The notes beneath the pieces are model-generated. The model searched no databases and was not told where the DNA came from. It worked only from the letters and a program-made list of their open reading frames with translations. From JANRKG01 sp033763635 (GTDB lineage: Bacteria > Cyanobacteriota > Cyanobacteriia > GCF-001939115), in contig JANRKG010000451.1 of NCBI GenBank assembly GCA_033763635.1, forward strand, positions 1 to 28,237: a stretch of DNA of 28,237 nucleotides, read 5' to 3'. Positions 8,757 to 16,527 of this stretch are shown piece after piece (the first letter of the stretch is position 1; each line of letters opens with the position of its first letter). The translations under genes and the position numbers were made by a program.

Positions 8757-10952
8757 TCACGCTTGCTCCTGATTCATTAGTTTTCTGTCTGTAAGGGTTT
8801 TGTTTCCCAATGGGAGGACTGAAGTGAGATGGGAGGTAAACTGGCTATGCTTCCGAGTAATCAATAGGGAAGAGTGACAATAGGTGACTAATTCATCCGT
8901 ATGTCGCCCCAGAGTTTGGCGCTCCAGCCCCCATTCTCGGCTGGCCCCGGCGATCGTCAAGTCTGCCACCTCAGAAGCCTGAATTACGGCCTGAATGGGT
9001 TCATGGGATTGAACGATTGGTACTTGAATCCGGTCCCGCACAGAGGTTGGAAGCTGATTCATCACCATTCGGAACTCATAGCTTAACTCACTGGTTGGTT
9101 GATCATCCGTTTGGACTCGGAGAATGGTGAGCCGTCGATTTTCTCCATTTACCAGAAGTCGCAACGCCAGTTCCAACCCTAGATCGTCGTGAATATTAGC
9201 CGCATAGGGTACGAGGAGCCGTTGTAATTTTTCTTCCCCTCGATTTAAGAACACAGCAACATCAGTTCTGGCAAGATTGAGAATTTGCCCAACCCTTCCG
9301 CCCAGACGGTTACTGCTAAAGGCCGGACGGTGCCATCCCACCAGAATCAGGTCGGCCCGATCGAATTCTGCTAACCGAGCCGTCTCCCGTGCTACATCAC
9401 TGGAAGTGGAAATAATGGGATGCACGATGGCGCGCACTTCTGGCGGTTCCAAACTGGCAATTAACTCCTGAATCCGATCCCGCCGTTCAGCAATTTGGCG
9501 ATCGACCTCCAGCGGTAAGTTCTGAAACGCATAGTCTTCCTCAACTTCGACCAAATTAAGGGGATGGATCGCCACTGAGGGTAAGGTGTTTGATCGCTGG
9601 GCTTGTTGGTTGTAGGCAATGGCAACCGCCAGTTGTAACAATCCCCGCTGGGTATTTGGATTGGCAACAGGCACCAGAATCTTGTAATTTGCTTCTCCTA
9701 TATTCGGTTCCGGCTCCACTACCTGCATCTGAATTAGTTTCTTAGGGTAGGTCCATTCCAGCAGAGGAGATGTCATAAAGGTGGTGGTCAGAGCCATGAT
9801 TACCAGCATCGTAAAGAGGAGGGGCGAGATAACATTCAGGCTCAAACCGATGTTAAGGACAATCAATTCTGTCAGCCCCCGCGTATTCATCAGCCATCCC
9901 AGAGCCGAAGCTTCCCGATTTTCCAGGCCACAAACGCGACCTGCAACGTAAGTGCCGACATATTTACCTAAGATCGCCACAAGTAGCACCGCCCCACACA
10001 AAAACCAGAGTTCGGGACTATTCAACAGCCCGATCTGGGTCTTGAGACCGCTGTAAGCAAAAAAGACAGGTAATAGGAAGATCAGAACAAAATCTTCTGT
10101 TTTTTCTGCCAGTTCACGGGTTAACCCTGCGTTTTTAGGCATCACGGCCCCCATCAGAAAGGCTCCAAAAATCAGGTGGATGCCGATCAATTCTGTAATG
10201 ATGGCTGAAACGACAACCGCGACATAAATCCAGGCGACTACAAATTGGGTTAGACGACCCGTGCGATCGTAATGGGTCGAAAGCCGCTGAAGAAATTGAC
10301 GGCCCACCGTTAGCATGAAAGCCACGTAGAGAGCAGATTCCAGCACCGTTGGAATCGCTGCCACCATGCTGTTGGTACGAGTTACGGCGATTGCCAGCGC
10401 CAGCAGACACCAGGCTGTAATATCATCTACCGCCGCACAGGTCAGAGCAAGGGTGCCCAGACGAGTTCTCTGCAAATTATTTTCTGTAATGATGCGGGCC
10501 AGCACGGGAAAGGCCGTAATGGACATCGCAGCCCCCAGAAACAGGGCAAAGGCGGTGAAGGAAACGGCGTTGGTAGAGACCAGTGGGTAGAGCAGGAGGG
10601 CCAGCAATGTACCCAAGGCAAAAGGGACAATGATGCTGACATGGGAGGTGAGTACGGCAATTTCTAACTGCCCTCGCAGGTAACGGGGGTTGAGTTCCAG
10701 ACCAATCAAAAACATGAAAAAGATTAGCCCGACCTGGGAAAGGATATTCAGAAACGGAATGGTTTCTGGAGGAAAGAGATTGGCAGCCAAAGTGGGGGCA
10801 ATGAGTCCAAAGAAGGAAGGCCCCAGAAGAATCCCTGCCAAAATTTCTCCAATGACAAGAGGTTGCTTAATCCATCGGCATCCCATTCCCACTAAGCGGG
10901 ACAGCACAATGACAATTAGGACTTGTATTAAGACCAGAACAATTGTGGACAT
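8757..10952 (-). CDS. CPA2-family cation/proton antiporter with C-terminal universal-stress domains
   Basis: Inner- or thylakoid-membrane exchanger of Na+ or K+ for protons. Of 731 residues, about 1-405 form the Na_H_Exchanger membrane domain with roughly 12 helices; it shows the early GEILAGILLGPS motif, FLIGLEL, the paired acids in AAVDDITAW (D176, D177) and LMNTRGLTEL with R358. After about 410 the chain is cytoplasmic and resembles two UspA-like domains (YKILVPVANP to about 570, then LQRLLVPYAANIHDD to about 705), as in plant CHX and several cyanobacterial NhaS proteins. AGGAG precedes the ATG. It heads a two-gene operon with the coupled small protein and is divergent from rpaA. Ion preference is unknown. 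Confidence 0.92.
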   Translation of the reverse strand: MSTIVLVLIQVLIVIVLSRLVGMGCRWIKQPLVIGEILAGILLGPSFFGLIAPTLAANLFPPETIPFLNILSQVGLIFFMFLIGLELNPRYLRGQLEIAVLTSHVSIIVPFALGTLLALLLYPLVSTNAVSFTAFALFLGAAMSITAFPVLARIITENNLQRTRLGTLALTCAAVDDITAWCLLALAIAVTRTNSMVAAIPTVLESALYVAFMLTVGRQFLQRLSTHYDRTGRLTQFVVAWIYVAVVVSAIITELIGIHLIFGAFLMGAVMPKNAGLTRELAEKTEDFVLIFLLPVFFAYSGLKTQIGLLNSPELWFLCGAVLLVAILGKYVGTYVAGRVCGLENREASALGWLMNTRGLTELIVLNIGLSLNVISPLLFTMLVIMALTTTFMTSPLLEWTYPKKLIQMQVVEPEPNIGEANYKILVPVANPNTQRGLLQLAVAIAYNQQAQRSNTLPSVAIHPLNLVEVEEDYAFQNLPLEVDRQIAERRDRIQELIASLEPPEVRAIVHPIISTSSDVARETARLAEFDRADLILVGWHRPAFSSNRLGGRVGQILNLARTDVAVFLNRGEEKLQRLLVPYAANIHDDLGLELALRLLVNGENRRLTILRVQTDDQPTSELSYEFRMVMNQLPTSVRDRIQVPIVQSHEPIQAVIQASEVADLTIAGASREWGLERQTLGRHTDELVTYCHSSLLITRKHSQFTSHLTSVLPLGNKTLTDRKLMNQEQA

Positions 10953-11138
10953 ACCTCTCCTAACCGAAACCGCTGCATTAATGATGGGGCTACACTGCTC
11001 AATCTCAACAGGAAATTTTGAATCAAAAGCAACCTGATTCTGACTGGTCGGGAACAGCCTCCCTAAGTATCTTGATGGGAATCCAAGAAATTATGTGGGG
11101 ATCTCAAGAGTTTTTAAGAAGAATTCAGAATCCTTGCT

Positions 11139-11144
11139 TATAAT
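11139..11144 (+). promoter_or_regulatory. Candidate -10 element upstream of rpaA
   Basis: A perfect TATAAT lies at 11139-11144, about 80 bases before the rpaA start. The region 17 nt upstream (AAGAAG/TTTAAG) is not a good -35, so activation by a regulator or a different sigma factor is possible. Transcripts would begin near 11151 and include the short reading frame at 11181-11252. Confidence 0.4.
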
Positions 11145-11180
11145 CTGTACAGGAATCTTCGCACTTTCGAAGGATTCTCA

Positions 11181-11252
11181 ATGAATCGCATACGACCTTT
11201 AAAACAGCTATTAGTAATAGCCCTTAATGATGCCTCGGATACTTGTTATTGA
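11181..11252 (+). CDS. Short reading frame overlapping the rpaA start (possible leader peptide)
   Basis: ATG at 11181 with AAGGA at 11170-11174 (6-nt spacing) opens 23 codons, MNRIRPLKQLLVIALNDAS and four more residues, ending with TGA at 11250-11252. It overlaps the first 26 bases of rpaA in another frame. rpaA's own ATG has no recognisable ribosome site, so ribosomes on this frame could control rpaA translation by coupling or termination-reinitiation. The peptide is basic with a short hydrophobic run and matches nothing I know. It may be chance; the good ribosome site is the main support. Confidence 0.3.
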   Translation: MNRIRPLKQLLVIALNDASDTCY

Positions 11253-11976
11253 TGATGATGCTGCGATCTCTGAGTTAGTGGCCGTGAATCTAGAGATGGC
11301 TGGATATGATGTCAGCCAAGCATCGGATGGGATTAAAGGTCAGGCTCTGGCATTGCAGCTACAACCAGACTTGATCATGTTGGATCTCATGCTTCCTAAA
11401 GTAGATGGCTTCACGGTCTGTCAACGCTTGCGGCGGGATGAACGGACTGCCGATATTCCGGTGCTGATGCTGACTGCTCTAGGTCAAACTCAGGACAAGG
11501 TGGAAGGATTTAACGCCGGGGCCGATGACTATTTAACGAAACCCTTTGAAGTTGAGGAAATGTTGGCACGGGTGCGGGCGTTGTTGCGTCGAACCGATCG
11601 CATCCCCCAAGCAGCCAAGCATAGCGAAATTCTCAATTATGGCCCTCTGACCCTGGTTCCTGAACGGTTTGAGGCCATCTGGTTTGATCAGACGGTTAAG
11701 CTGACCCACCTGGAATTCGAACTGCTTCACTGTCTGCTACAGCGGCACGGGCAAACCGTTTCCCCCAGCGAAATCTTGAAGGAAGTCTGGGGCTACGATC
11801 CCGATGATGACATTGAAACAATTCGGGTTCATGTTCGTCACTTGCGAACTAAGTTAGAGCCTGATCCCCGCCATCCTCGCTACATTAAAACCGTCTACGG
11901 GGCTGGCTATTGTCTAGAGTTACCCAGTGTGAATCAAAGTGACGAAGAAGCGGCGGAATCTCTCTCTCTGGAATAG
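11227..11976 (+). CDS. rpaA: Circadian output response regulator RpaA (OmpR family)
   Basis: Two-component DNA-binding regulator that receives signal from the KaiC-linked kinase SasA (and CikA) and drives clock-controlled transcription in cyanobacteria. The 249-residue protein has a receiver (about 1-120) with the acidic pocket IDDD, phosphoacceptor D53 in IMLDLMLPKVDG and the lysine in YLTKPF, then a winged-helix domain ending HLRTKLEPDPRHPRYIKTVYGAGYCLEL. The linker RTDRIPQAAKHSEILNYGPLTLVPERFEAIWF is characteristic of RpaA and separates it from RpaB. An in-frame TAG lies just upstream (11218), so the start is 11227 or the next Met at 11230. No sasA or kai gene is in the window. A strong terminator follows. 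Confidence 0.95.
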   Translation: MMPRILVIDDDAAISELVAVNLEMAGYDVSQASDGIKGQALALQLQPDLIMLDLMLPKVDGFTVCQRLRRDERTADIPVLMLTALGQTQDKVEGFNAGADDYLTKPFEVEEMLARVRALLRRTDRIPQAAKHSEILNYGPLTLVPERFEAIWFDQTVKLTHLEFELLHCLLQRHGQTVSPSEILKEVWGYDPDDDIETIRVHVRHLRTKLEPDPRHPRYIKTVYGAGYCLELPSVNQSDEEAAESLSLE

Positions 11977-12008
11977 GGCAAGACAATTATCCAGAGATCA
12001 CAAAACAC

Positions 12009-12049
12009 AAAAAGATAGGAGAGTCGCGTTGCCACTCTCCTATCTTTTT
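12009..12049. terminator. Bidirectional intrinsic terminator between rpaA and chlP
   Basis: Perfect 16-bp stem: the arm at 12009-12024 (A5 then GATAGGAGAGT) pairs with 12034-12049 (ACTCTCCTATC then T5) around a 9-nt loop. The A-run on one side and T-run on the other make it work in either direction; it lies about 32 bases after the rpaA stop. Confidence 0.88.
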
Positions 12050-12078
12050 GAATGATTCGCAAATTTTTTTGAAAATTA

Positions 12079-12110
12079 TTCGGTGCATTCAATTATTTGA
12101 ATGCACCGAA
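12079..12110 (-). terminator. Second hairpin, likely terminator of chlP
   Basis: TTCGGTGCATTCAA (12079-12092) and its exact reverse complement (12097-12110) form a 14-bp stem with a 4-nt loop. Read on the minus strand it lies about 27 bases after the chlP stop and is followed by AATAATTTTC, a weak U-rich tract. Together with the 12009 hairpin it insulates the two convergent genes. Confidence 0.65.
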
Positions 12111-12136
12111 CGAACCTAGCAAGTGAATATTGGCTG

Positions 12137-13360
12137 CTAGGGGGCCAGTGCGTTTCCTCGCAGCAAGCTACCGATCGTCTTTGCAGTAATCTTCAATTGT
12201 GTTAGGGGATTCGCAGGAACCACTGTTTTGTACAGGTAGCTGTCAAAAGTCAGCTTTTGCACATCCAGGTCAGCGCACATTTCCACAAACGCTTCCCGGG
12301 TCGCGTCAGAGCGATAGAAGACCGTTTGCAGCAGGTCTAGAACCTTGTAGGTCATGCCATACATGCGATCCCATCGCTTCACGTATTGCTTCAGTTCTGC
12401 TTCTGTCAGGGCACGCTGCCCACCATTGGAGAACTCAACGATCGTCTCAGCGCACATCCGGGCCGACTTTGCTGCAAAGTAAATCCCTTCACCAGAAGAC
12501 TTGGTAACGGTTCCGGCTGCGTCTCCCACCAGGGCAACGCGACCGACAACGCGACGGGGACGGGGATGTTCAGGGATCGGGTGGGCTTCCACTTTGATGA
12601 TCTTGCCCCCTTCCAACTTCTTCGCAGCCCGGGCGCGAATTCCTGCTTGCAACTTCTTGATGTCAGCCTTATTGACATGCATGGTTCCCGTTCCGACCGC
12701 AACGTGGTCATATTTCGGGAATACCCAGGCATAGAAGTCTGTTGAGACATCATCGCCCACGTACATTTCCGCCAGGTCTTCGTAGAAGGCCATCTTGTCG
12801 TCCGGTAGCCGAATCCGCTCCTGGAAGGCGATCGCGTAATTGTAATCCCCCGCATCGATCGCCCGTGCGACCCGCGAGTTTGCTCCATCAGCCCCAATCA
12901 CCATATCAACCTGAAGGGTTGCGGCGGTGCCTTCTACGCTGCCATTGGAATGATCTGCATAGTGCAGAGTGTAGGGATCTTTCGAGTTGGAAGGAACTTC
13001 CAGCTTGTGAACCGTCCCGTTGATGAGCTTGGCACCCAGTTTCACGGCCCGATCGCGCAGGAAGCCATCCAGCACTTCCCGACGGCACATCCCGATGTAT
13101 TCGTGGTCCTTCAACGTACTCCCAATGTCAACCTCAATGTTAGAGGGCGAGATCATCTTCATCTTGCGAACACGGCGATCGATGATTTCAGGGGGCAGGT
13201 CAAACTCACTCACCATACAGAGTGGGATGGCACCGCCACAGGGCTTGACATTATCTAACTTGCGTTCAAATAAATAAGTTTCAATCCCGGCTTTAGCTAA
13301 AGTTTCAGCGGCAGAGGAACCCGCTGGGCCAGATCCGACAACAGCAACCCGCAGCGACAA
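12137..13360 (-). CDS. chlP: Geranylgeranyl reductase
   Basis: FAD/NADPH enzyme that reduces geranylgeranyl groups to phytyl groups for chlorophyll a and tocopherol/phylloquinone side chains; membrane-associated. The 407-residue protein begins MSLRVAVVGSGPAGSSAAE (FAD dinucleotide fold), has the conserved KPCGGAIPLCM, MCRREVLDGFLRDRA, VIGADGANSRVARA and the second FAD site VALVGDAAGTVTKSSGEGIYFA, and ends with the hydrophobic PLTQLKITAKTIGSLLRG tail typical of ChlP. A promoter-like pair at 13463-13491 and a palindrome at 13428-13444 lie upstream. Divergent from cysA across 335 bases. Confidence 0.96.
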   Translation of the reverse strand: MSLRVAVVGSGPAGSSAAETLAKAGIETYLFERKLDNVKPCGGAIPLCMVSEFDLPPEIIDRRVRKMKMISPSNIEVDIGSTLKDHEYIGMCRREVLDGFLRDRAVKLGAKLINGTVHKLEVPSNSKDPYTLHYADHSNGSVEGTAATLQVDMVIGADGANSRVARAIDAGDYNYAIAFQERIRLPDDKMAFYEDLAEMYVGDDVSTDFYAWVFPKYDHVAVGTGTMHVNKADIKKLQAGIRARAAKKLEGGKIIKVEAHPIPEHPRPRRVVGRVALVGDAAGTVTKSSGEGIYFAAKSARMCAETIVEFSNGGQRALTEAELKQYVKRWDRMYGMTYKVLDLLQTVFYRSDATREAFVEMCADLDVQKLTFDSYLYKTVVPANPLTQLKITAKTIGSLLRGNALAP

Positions 13361-13427
13361 AGGTTTTCTCCCAATTTCTTATGGCTACAGATTGAGATGG
13401 TATCACGGAGCTATCTCTGACTGAGCC

Positions 13428-13444
13428 TACACTTGGGAAGTGTA
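13428..13444 (-). promoter_or_regulatory. Palindrome in the chlP leader (possible operator)
   Basis: TACACTT-GGG-AAGTGTA has perfect 7-nt arms (13428-13434 and 13438-13444). It lies just downstream of the putative chlP -10 and about 68 bases before the start codon, a place where a repressor would block transcription or an RNA hairpin would form. I do not recognise it as the site of a known regulator. Confidence 0.35.
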
Positions 13445-13462
13445 ACGCAAATGCAATAGACC

Positions 13463-13491
13463 TTAATATCTCGAAAAGAAAATTACCTCAA
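13463..13491 (-). promoter_or_regulatory. Candidate promoter of chlP
   Basis: Minus strand: -35-like TTGAGG (13486-13491) and -10-like TATTAA (13463-13468) with a 17-nt spacer. Each matches consensus at 4 of 6, so the promoter would be weak or activator-dependent. Confidence 0.3.
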
Positions 13492-13695
13492 ATCCAAGAA
13501 GGGACTCTATTGTAACGATCGTTATCCTCAATAGAATTAATTACTTAAAGGGAAAGAATTCAGAAGGCCGGATGGTTAATAATTGAGCAGCTAATCGCCA
13601 AAAATTATTTTATTTAGGTATTCAAGCTTACCAACCGATTAAGTGGTGTAAAATACGATAACTTCATCGAGAAACTGGGGAATAGGGTTTTAGTT

Positions 13696-14712
13696 GTGGG
13701 CATTGTTGTTGAACAGGTATCAAAACAGTTTGGAAGCTTCAAGGCCGTTGAAGACGTGAGCCTGGAAGTCAAGGCAGGTTCCTTAGTGGCACTCCTGGGG
13801 CCATCGGGTTCTGGTAAATCAACCCTGTTACGACTGATTGCAGGGCTGGAAACCCCAGATTCAGGGCGGATTTTGATTACGGGGGCAGATGCAACCTACC
13901 GCAGTGTGCAGGACCGCAACATTGGGTTTGTGTTCCAGCATTACGCTTTGTTCAAGCACATGACCGTTCGTAAAAACATTGCCTTCAGCCTGGAAATTCG
14001 CAAAACGCCCAAGGAAAAAGTTAAGAAGCGGGTTGAGGAATTGCTGGATCTGGTGCAATTGACAGGATTGGGGGATCGCTACCCTTCCCAACTCTCCGGG
14101 GGTCAGCGACAACGGGTCGCCTTAGCCCGTGCGCTGGCAGTGGAACCGCAAGTATTGCTGCTTGACGAACCTTTTGGAGCGTTGGATGCCAAAGTACGAA
14201 AAGATCTCCGGGCCTGGTTGCGGCGGCTGCATGATGAAGTTCACGTCACTACAGTATTCGTCACCCACGACCAGGAAGAGGCGATGGAAGTGGCGGATGA
14301 ATTGGTGGTGATGAATAAAGGGCGAGTCGAACAAGTGGGAAGTCCCGCCCAAATCTACGATCATCCTGCCAGTGCCTTTGTGATGAGTTTTATTGGCCCC
14401 GTGAATGTTCTACCCAGCACCTCTCGCATTTTCCAGGGTAATGGGTTTGAGTCTCCCCATCCAGAAGTCTTTCTGCGTCCTCAGGATGTAGTGATTGAGA
14501 CTCAGGCGAACGGTTCTACGGTTCCGGCTCGTGTCAGTCGTCTCATCCACTTAGGGTGGGAAATTCAGGCGGAATTGTCTCTAGAGGATGGGCAGGTGGT
14601 GACAGCCCATTTGACCCGGGAACGCTTTGATGAACTGCAACTTCAACCCGAACAAAAAGTATTTGTCAAGCCAAAGGATGCCCGTTCCTTTCCGCTCCAC
14701 TACGTTATCTAA
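13696..14712 (+). CDS. cysA: CysA-type ABC transporter ATP-binding protein (sulfate/thiosulfate type)
   Basis: ATPase subunit energising import of sulfate or thiosulfate across the inner membrane. The 338-residue protein shows Walker A GPSGSGKST at about 35-43, the Q-loop FVFQHYALFKHMTV, the signature LSGGQRQRVALARAL, Walker B VLLLDEPFGALD and the switch His in VFVTHDQEEA, then a C-terminal TOBE-like region with FLRPQDV and SRLIHLGWEIQAEL typical of CysA. Starts with GTG, with AGGG eight bases upstream. No cysT/cysW permease or sulfate-binding protein lies nearby; instead a family-5 lipoprotein gene follows 81 bases on. It may serve permeases encoded elsewhere. Confidence 0.88.
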   Translation: MGIVVEQVSKQFGSFKAVEDVSLEVKAGSLVALLGPSGSGKSTLLRLIAGLETPDSGRILITGADATYRSVQDRNIGFVFQHYALFKHMTVRKNIAFSLEIRKTPKEKVKKRVEELLDLVQLTGLGDRYPSQLSGGQRQRVALARALAVEPQVLLLDEPFGALDAKVRKDLRAWLRRLHDEVHVTTVFVTHDQEEAMEVADELVVMNKGRVEQVGSPAQIYDHPASAFVMSFIGPVNVLPSTSRIFQGNGFESPHPEVFLRPQDVVIETQANGSTVPARVSRLIHLGWEIQAELSLEDGQVVTAHLTRERFDELQLQPEQKVFVKPKDARSFPLHYVI

Positions 14713-14793
14713 TTCACCCTGATTCACGCTGAACGTCCCTTGCCGATCGCCTTCTGTGCTTCAATCGAATCTGATAGTTGTTCGGTAGGGCAC

Positions 14794-16449
14794 ATGGAAG
14801 GGTTTCGCGGAGTTCCTCAACGCTGGCGATCGATCGGTCAGTGGGTTAGTTTATTTTGCCTGACTTGCTTGTTAGTGGTGGGTTGCAGTGTGCGCCGTGC
14901 TTCCGAACCTGCGGGAACACCCGCAACCAGTCCTGCTACTGGAACGGGACGGGTCATCATTGGAACCGTTGCCAACCTCCGGACCCTTGATCCCGCTGAT
15001 GCTTATGAGTTGTGGTCTGGGAACTTGCTCTACAACCTGGGCGATCGGCTCTATACCTACGAACTGGGCACCACGACCCTCAAACCCCAACTCGCAACCG
15101 CCCTTCCCAACGTGAGTCCCGATGGCTTGACCTATACCATTCCCCTGCGGGAGGGGGTTGTTTTTCATGACGGCACCCCCTTCAACGCCGAAGCAATGGC
15201 CTTTTCCCTGCGGCGGTTTATGGAGAACAAGGGGCAACCCTCGTTTTTATTGGGAGATGCGATCGCCTCGGTTCAAGCCAGCGGACCCTACGAACTTACG
15301 ATTAAGCTGAAAAAACCTTTTGCGGCGTTTCCCGCGCTCCTGGCCTTTACTGGAACCTGTGCCGTTTCCCCCAAAGCGTATGAGATTGGGGCTGGCAAGT
15401 TTAAACCCGAACAATTCGTTGGCACTGGACCTTACAAATTGACCCAGTATGGCAGTGATTCTTTGAAGTTGGATGTCTTTGATCAATACTGGGGCGACAA
15501 ACCCGCCAATAAAGGTTTGGATCTACAACGGTATTCCAGCCCTGCAAATCTGTACAACGCTTTAAGAACGGGGGCAGTTGATGTCGCATACCAGACCCTT
15601 GATCCCGATCAGGTCCGCAGCTTGCAGCAGGAATCAGGAAAATCAGGTCTACAAGTGATTGAAGGCAAAGGGGCCGGGGTGTACTACTTGACGGTGAATG
15701 TGAAGAGTAAACCGCTGGATCAACCTCTAGTTCGGCAAGCGCTGGCGGCAATGATCGATCGCCCCCTACTTCAGGAACGGGTGTTCCGAGGTCAGGTAGA
15801 GCCACTCTATAGCTTGATTCCAACAACGCTGGATGTTTCCCGTCCGGTCTTTAAGGAGTTGTATGGGGATGGCAATGTAGAAAAAGCCAGGGCAGCCCTC
15901 CAAAAGGCCGGATTTTCCCAGTCCAAACCCCTGACCCTGGAACTGTGGTATCGTTCCAATCTGGTCAGTAACCAACTGGCTGCAACAACCTTGAAAGCTT
16001 CCGTACAGGAAAAGCTTCAGGGCTTGATGCAACTGGATTTGAAAGGAGTTGAGTCGGCAACGGCCTATCAAAATTTGGATAAGGGTCCCTATCCCCTGTT
16101 CATTCTGGATTGGACGGGCGATTACTTTGACCCGGATACCTACATTCAACCCTTTATGGATTGTTCTAAAGGGTCTATGGCAACTGGATGCGAAGAGGGA
16201 GCTTCCAAGTTGCAGGGTTCTTTTTATTACAACGATCGCGTCAACCAGCTCATTGCCCAACAGCGCAAGGAAGCCGACCCCCAGACCCGACAGAAGATCT
16301 TTGTAGAACTCCAAACCATCCTGGGTAATGATGTACCCTTTATTCCTCTTTGGCAGAATAAGGAATATCTGTTTGCCCAATCTCAGGTGAAAGGGGCACG
16401 ACTGGAATCCACTCAAAAAGTTCCTTTCTGGACCCTCCAGAAAGACTGA
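14794..16449 (+). CDS. ABC transporter substrate-binding lipoprotein, family 5 (peptide/nickel type)
   Basis: Captures a solute, usually a peptide, outside the membrane for an ABC importer. From the ATG at 14794 (551 residues) the protein has a basic start, a hydrophobic segment and a lipobox LLVVGC with the acylated Cys at about 31. The SBP_bac_5 signatures follow: LDPADAYELWSGNLLYNLGDRLYTYE, PQLATALPNVSPDGLTYTIPLREGVVFHDG, GTGPYKL, and a C-terminal NDVPFIPLWQNKEY. The frame is open from a TTG at 14740, but that would spoil the signal peptide. No permease genes follow; the next gene, 78 bases on, is an oligopeptidase, which fits peptide use. The true ligand is unknown. Confidence 0.88.
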   Translation: MEGFRGVPQRWRSIGQWVSLFCLTCLLVVGCSVRRASEPAGTPATSPATGTGRVIIGTVANLRTLDPADAYELWSGNLLYNLGDRLYTYELGTTTLKPQLATALPNVSPDGLTYTIPLREGVVFHDGTPFNAEAMAFSLRRFMENKGQPSFLLGDAIASVQASGPYELTIKLKKPFAAFPALLAFTGTCAVSPKAYEIGAGKFKPEQFVGTGPYKLTQYGSDSLKLDVFDQYWGDKPANKGLDLQRYSSPANLYNALRTGAVDVAYQTLDPDQVRSLQQESGKSGLQVIEGKGAGVYYLTVNVKSKPLDQPLVRQALAAMIDRPLLQERVFRGQVEPLYSLIPTTLDVSRPVFKELYGDGNVEKARAALQKAGFSQSKPLTLELWYRSNLVSNQLAATTLKASVQEKLQGLMQLDLKGVESATAYQNLDKGPYPLFILDWTGDYFDPDTYIQPFMDCSKGSMATGCEEGASKLQGSFYYNDRVNQLIAQQRKEADPQTRQKIFVELQTILGNDVPFIPLWQNKEYLFAQSQVKGARLESTQKVPFWTLQKD

Positions 16450-16527
16450 AACTTTTCTATGACGACACCTCAAGCCAGATTGTTTCATTAGAATGGAGAA
16501 AAGTCATAATCACTACGAGTTCAAGTT

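Larger units (their letters stand above)
13361..13695. other. Regulatory region between divergent chlP and cysA
   Basis: No gene in these 335 bases. It holds a promoter-like pair for chlP (13463-13491, minus), a gapped palindrome at 13428-13444, a 12-nt palindrome TAACGATCGTTA at 13513-13524 (HIP1-like core), and, near the cysA end, an AT-rich stretch with TAAAAT at about 13648-13653 that could be a -10. A ribosome site AGGG (13684-13687) precedes the cysA GTG. Confidence 0.6.

Noticed and set aside
12199..13277. Several open frames on both strands within chlP
   Set aside because: All overlap the clear chlP gene in other frames, with no ribosome sites and arginine/serine/proline-rich shadow composition.
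13513..13524. TAACGATCGTTA palindrome as operator or NtcA site (GTA-N8-TAT)
   Set aside because: The centre CGATCG is very common in this HIP1-rich DNA, so such palindromes are expected by chance, and the NtcA match is imperfect.
15766..16488. 240-codon minus-strand frame opposite the binding-protein gene
   Set aside because: Antisense to a clear SBP_bac_5 coding region that has a signal peptide and family motifs; the translation shows no domain.
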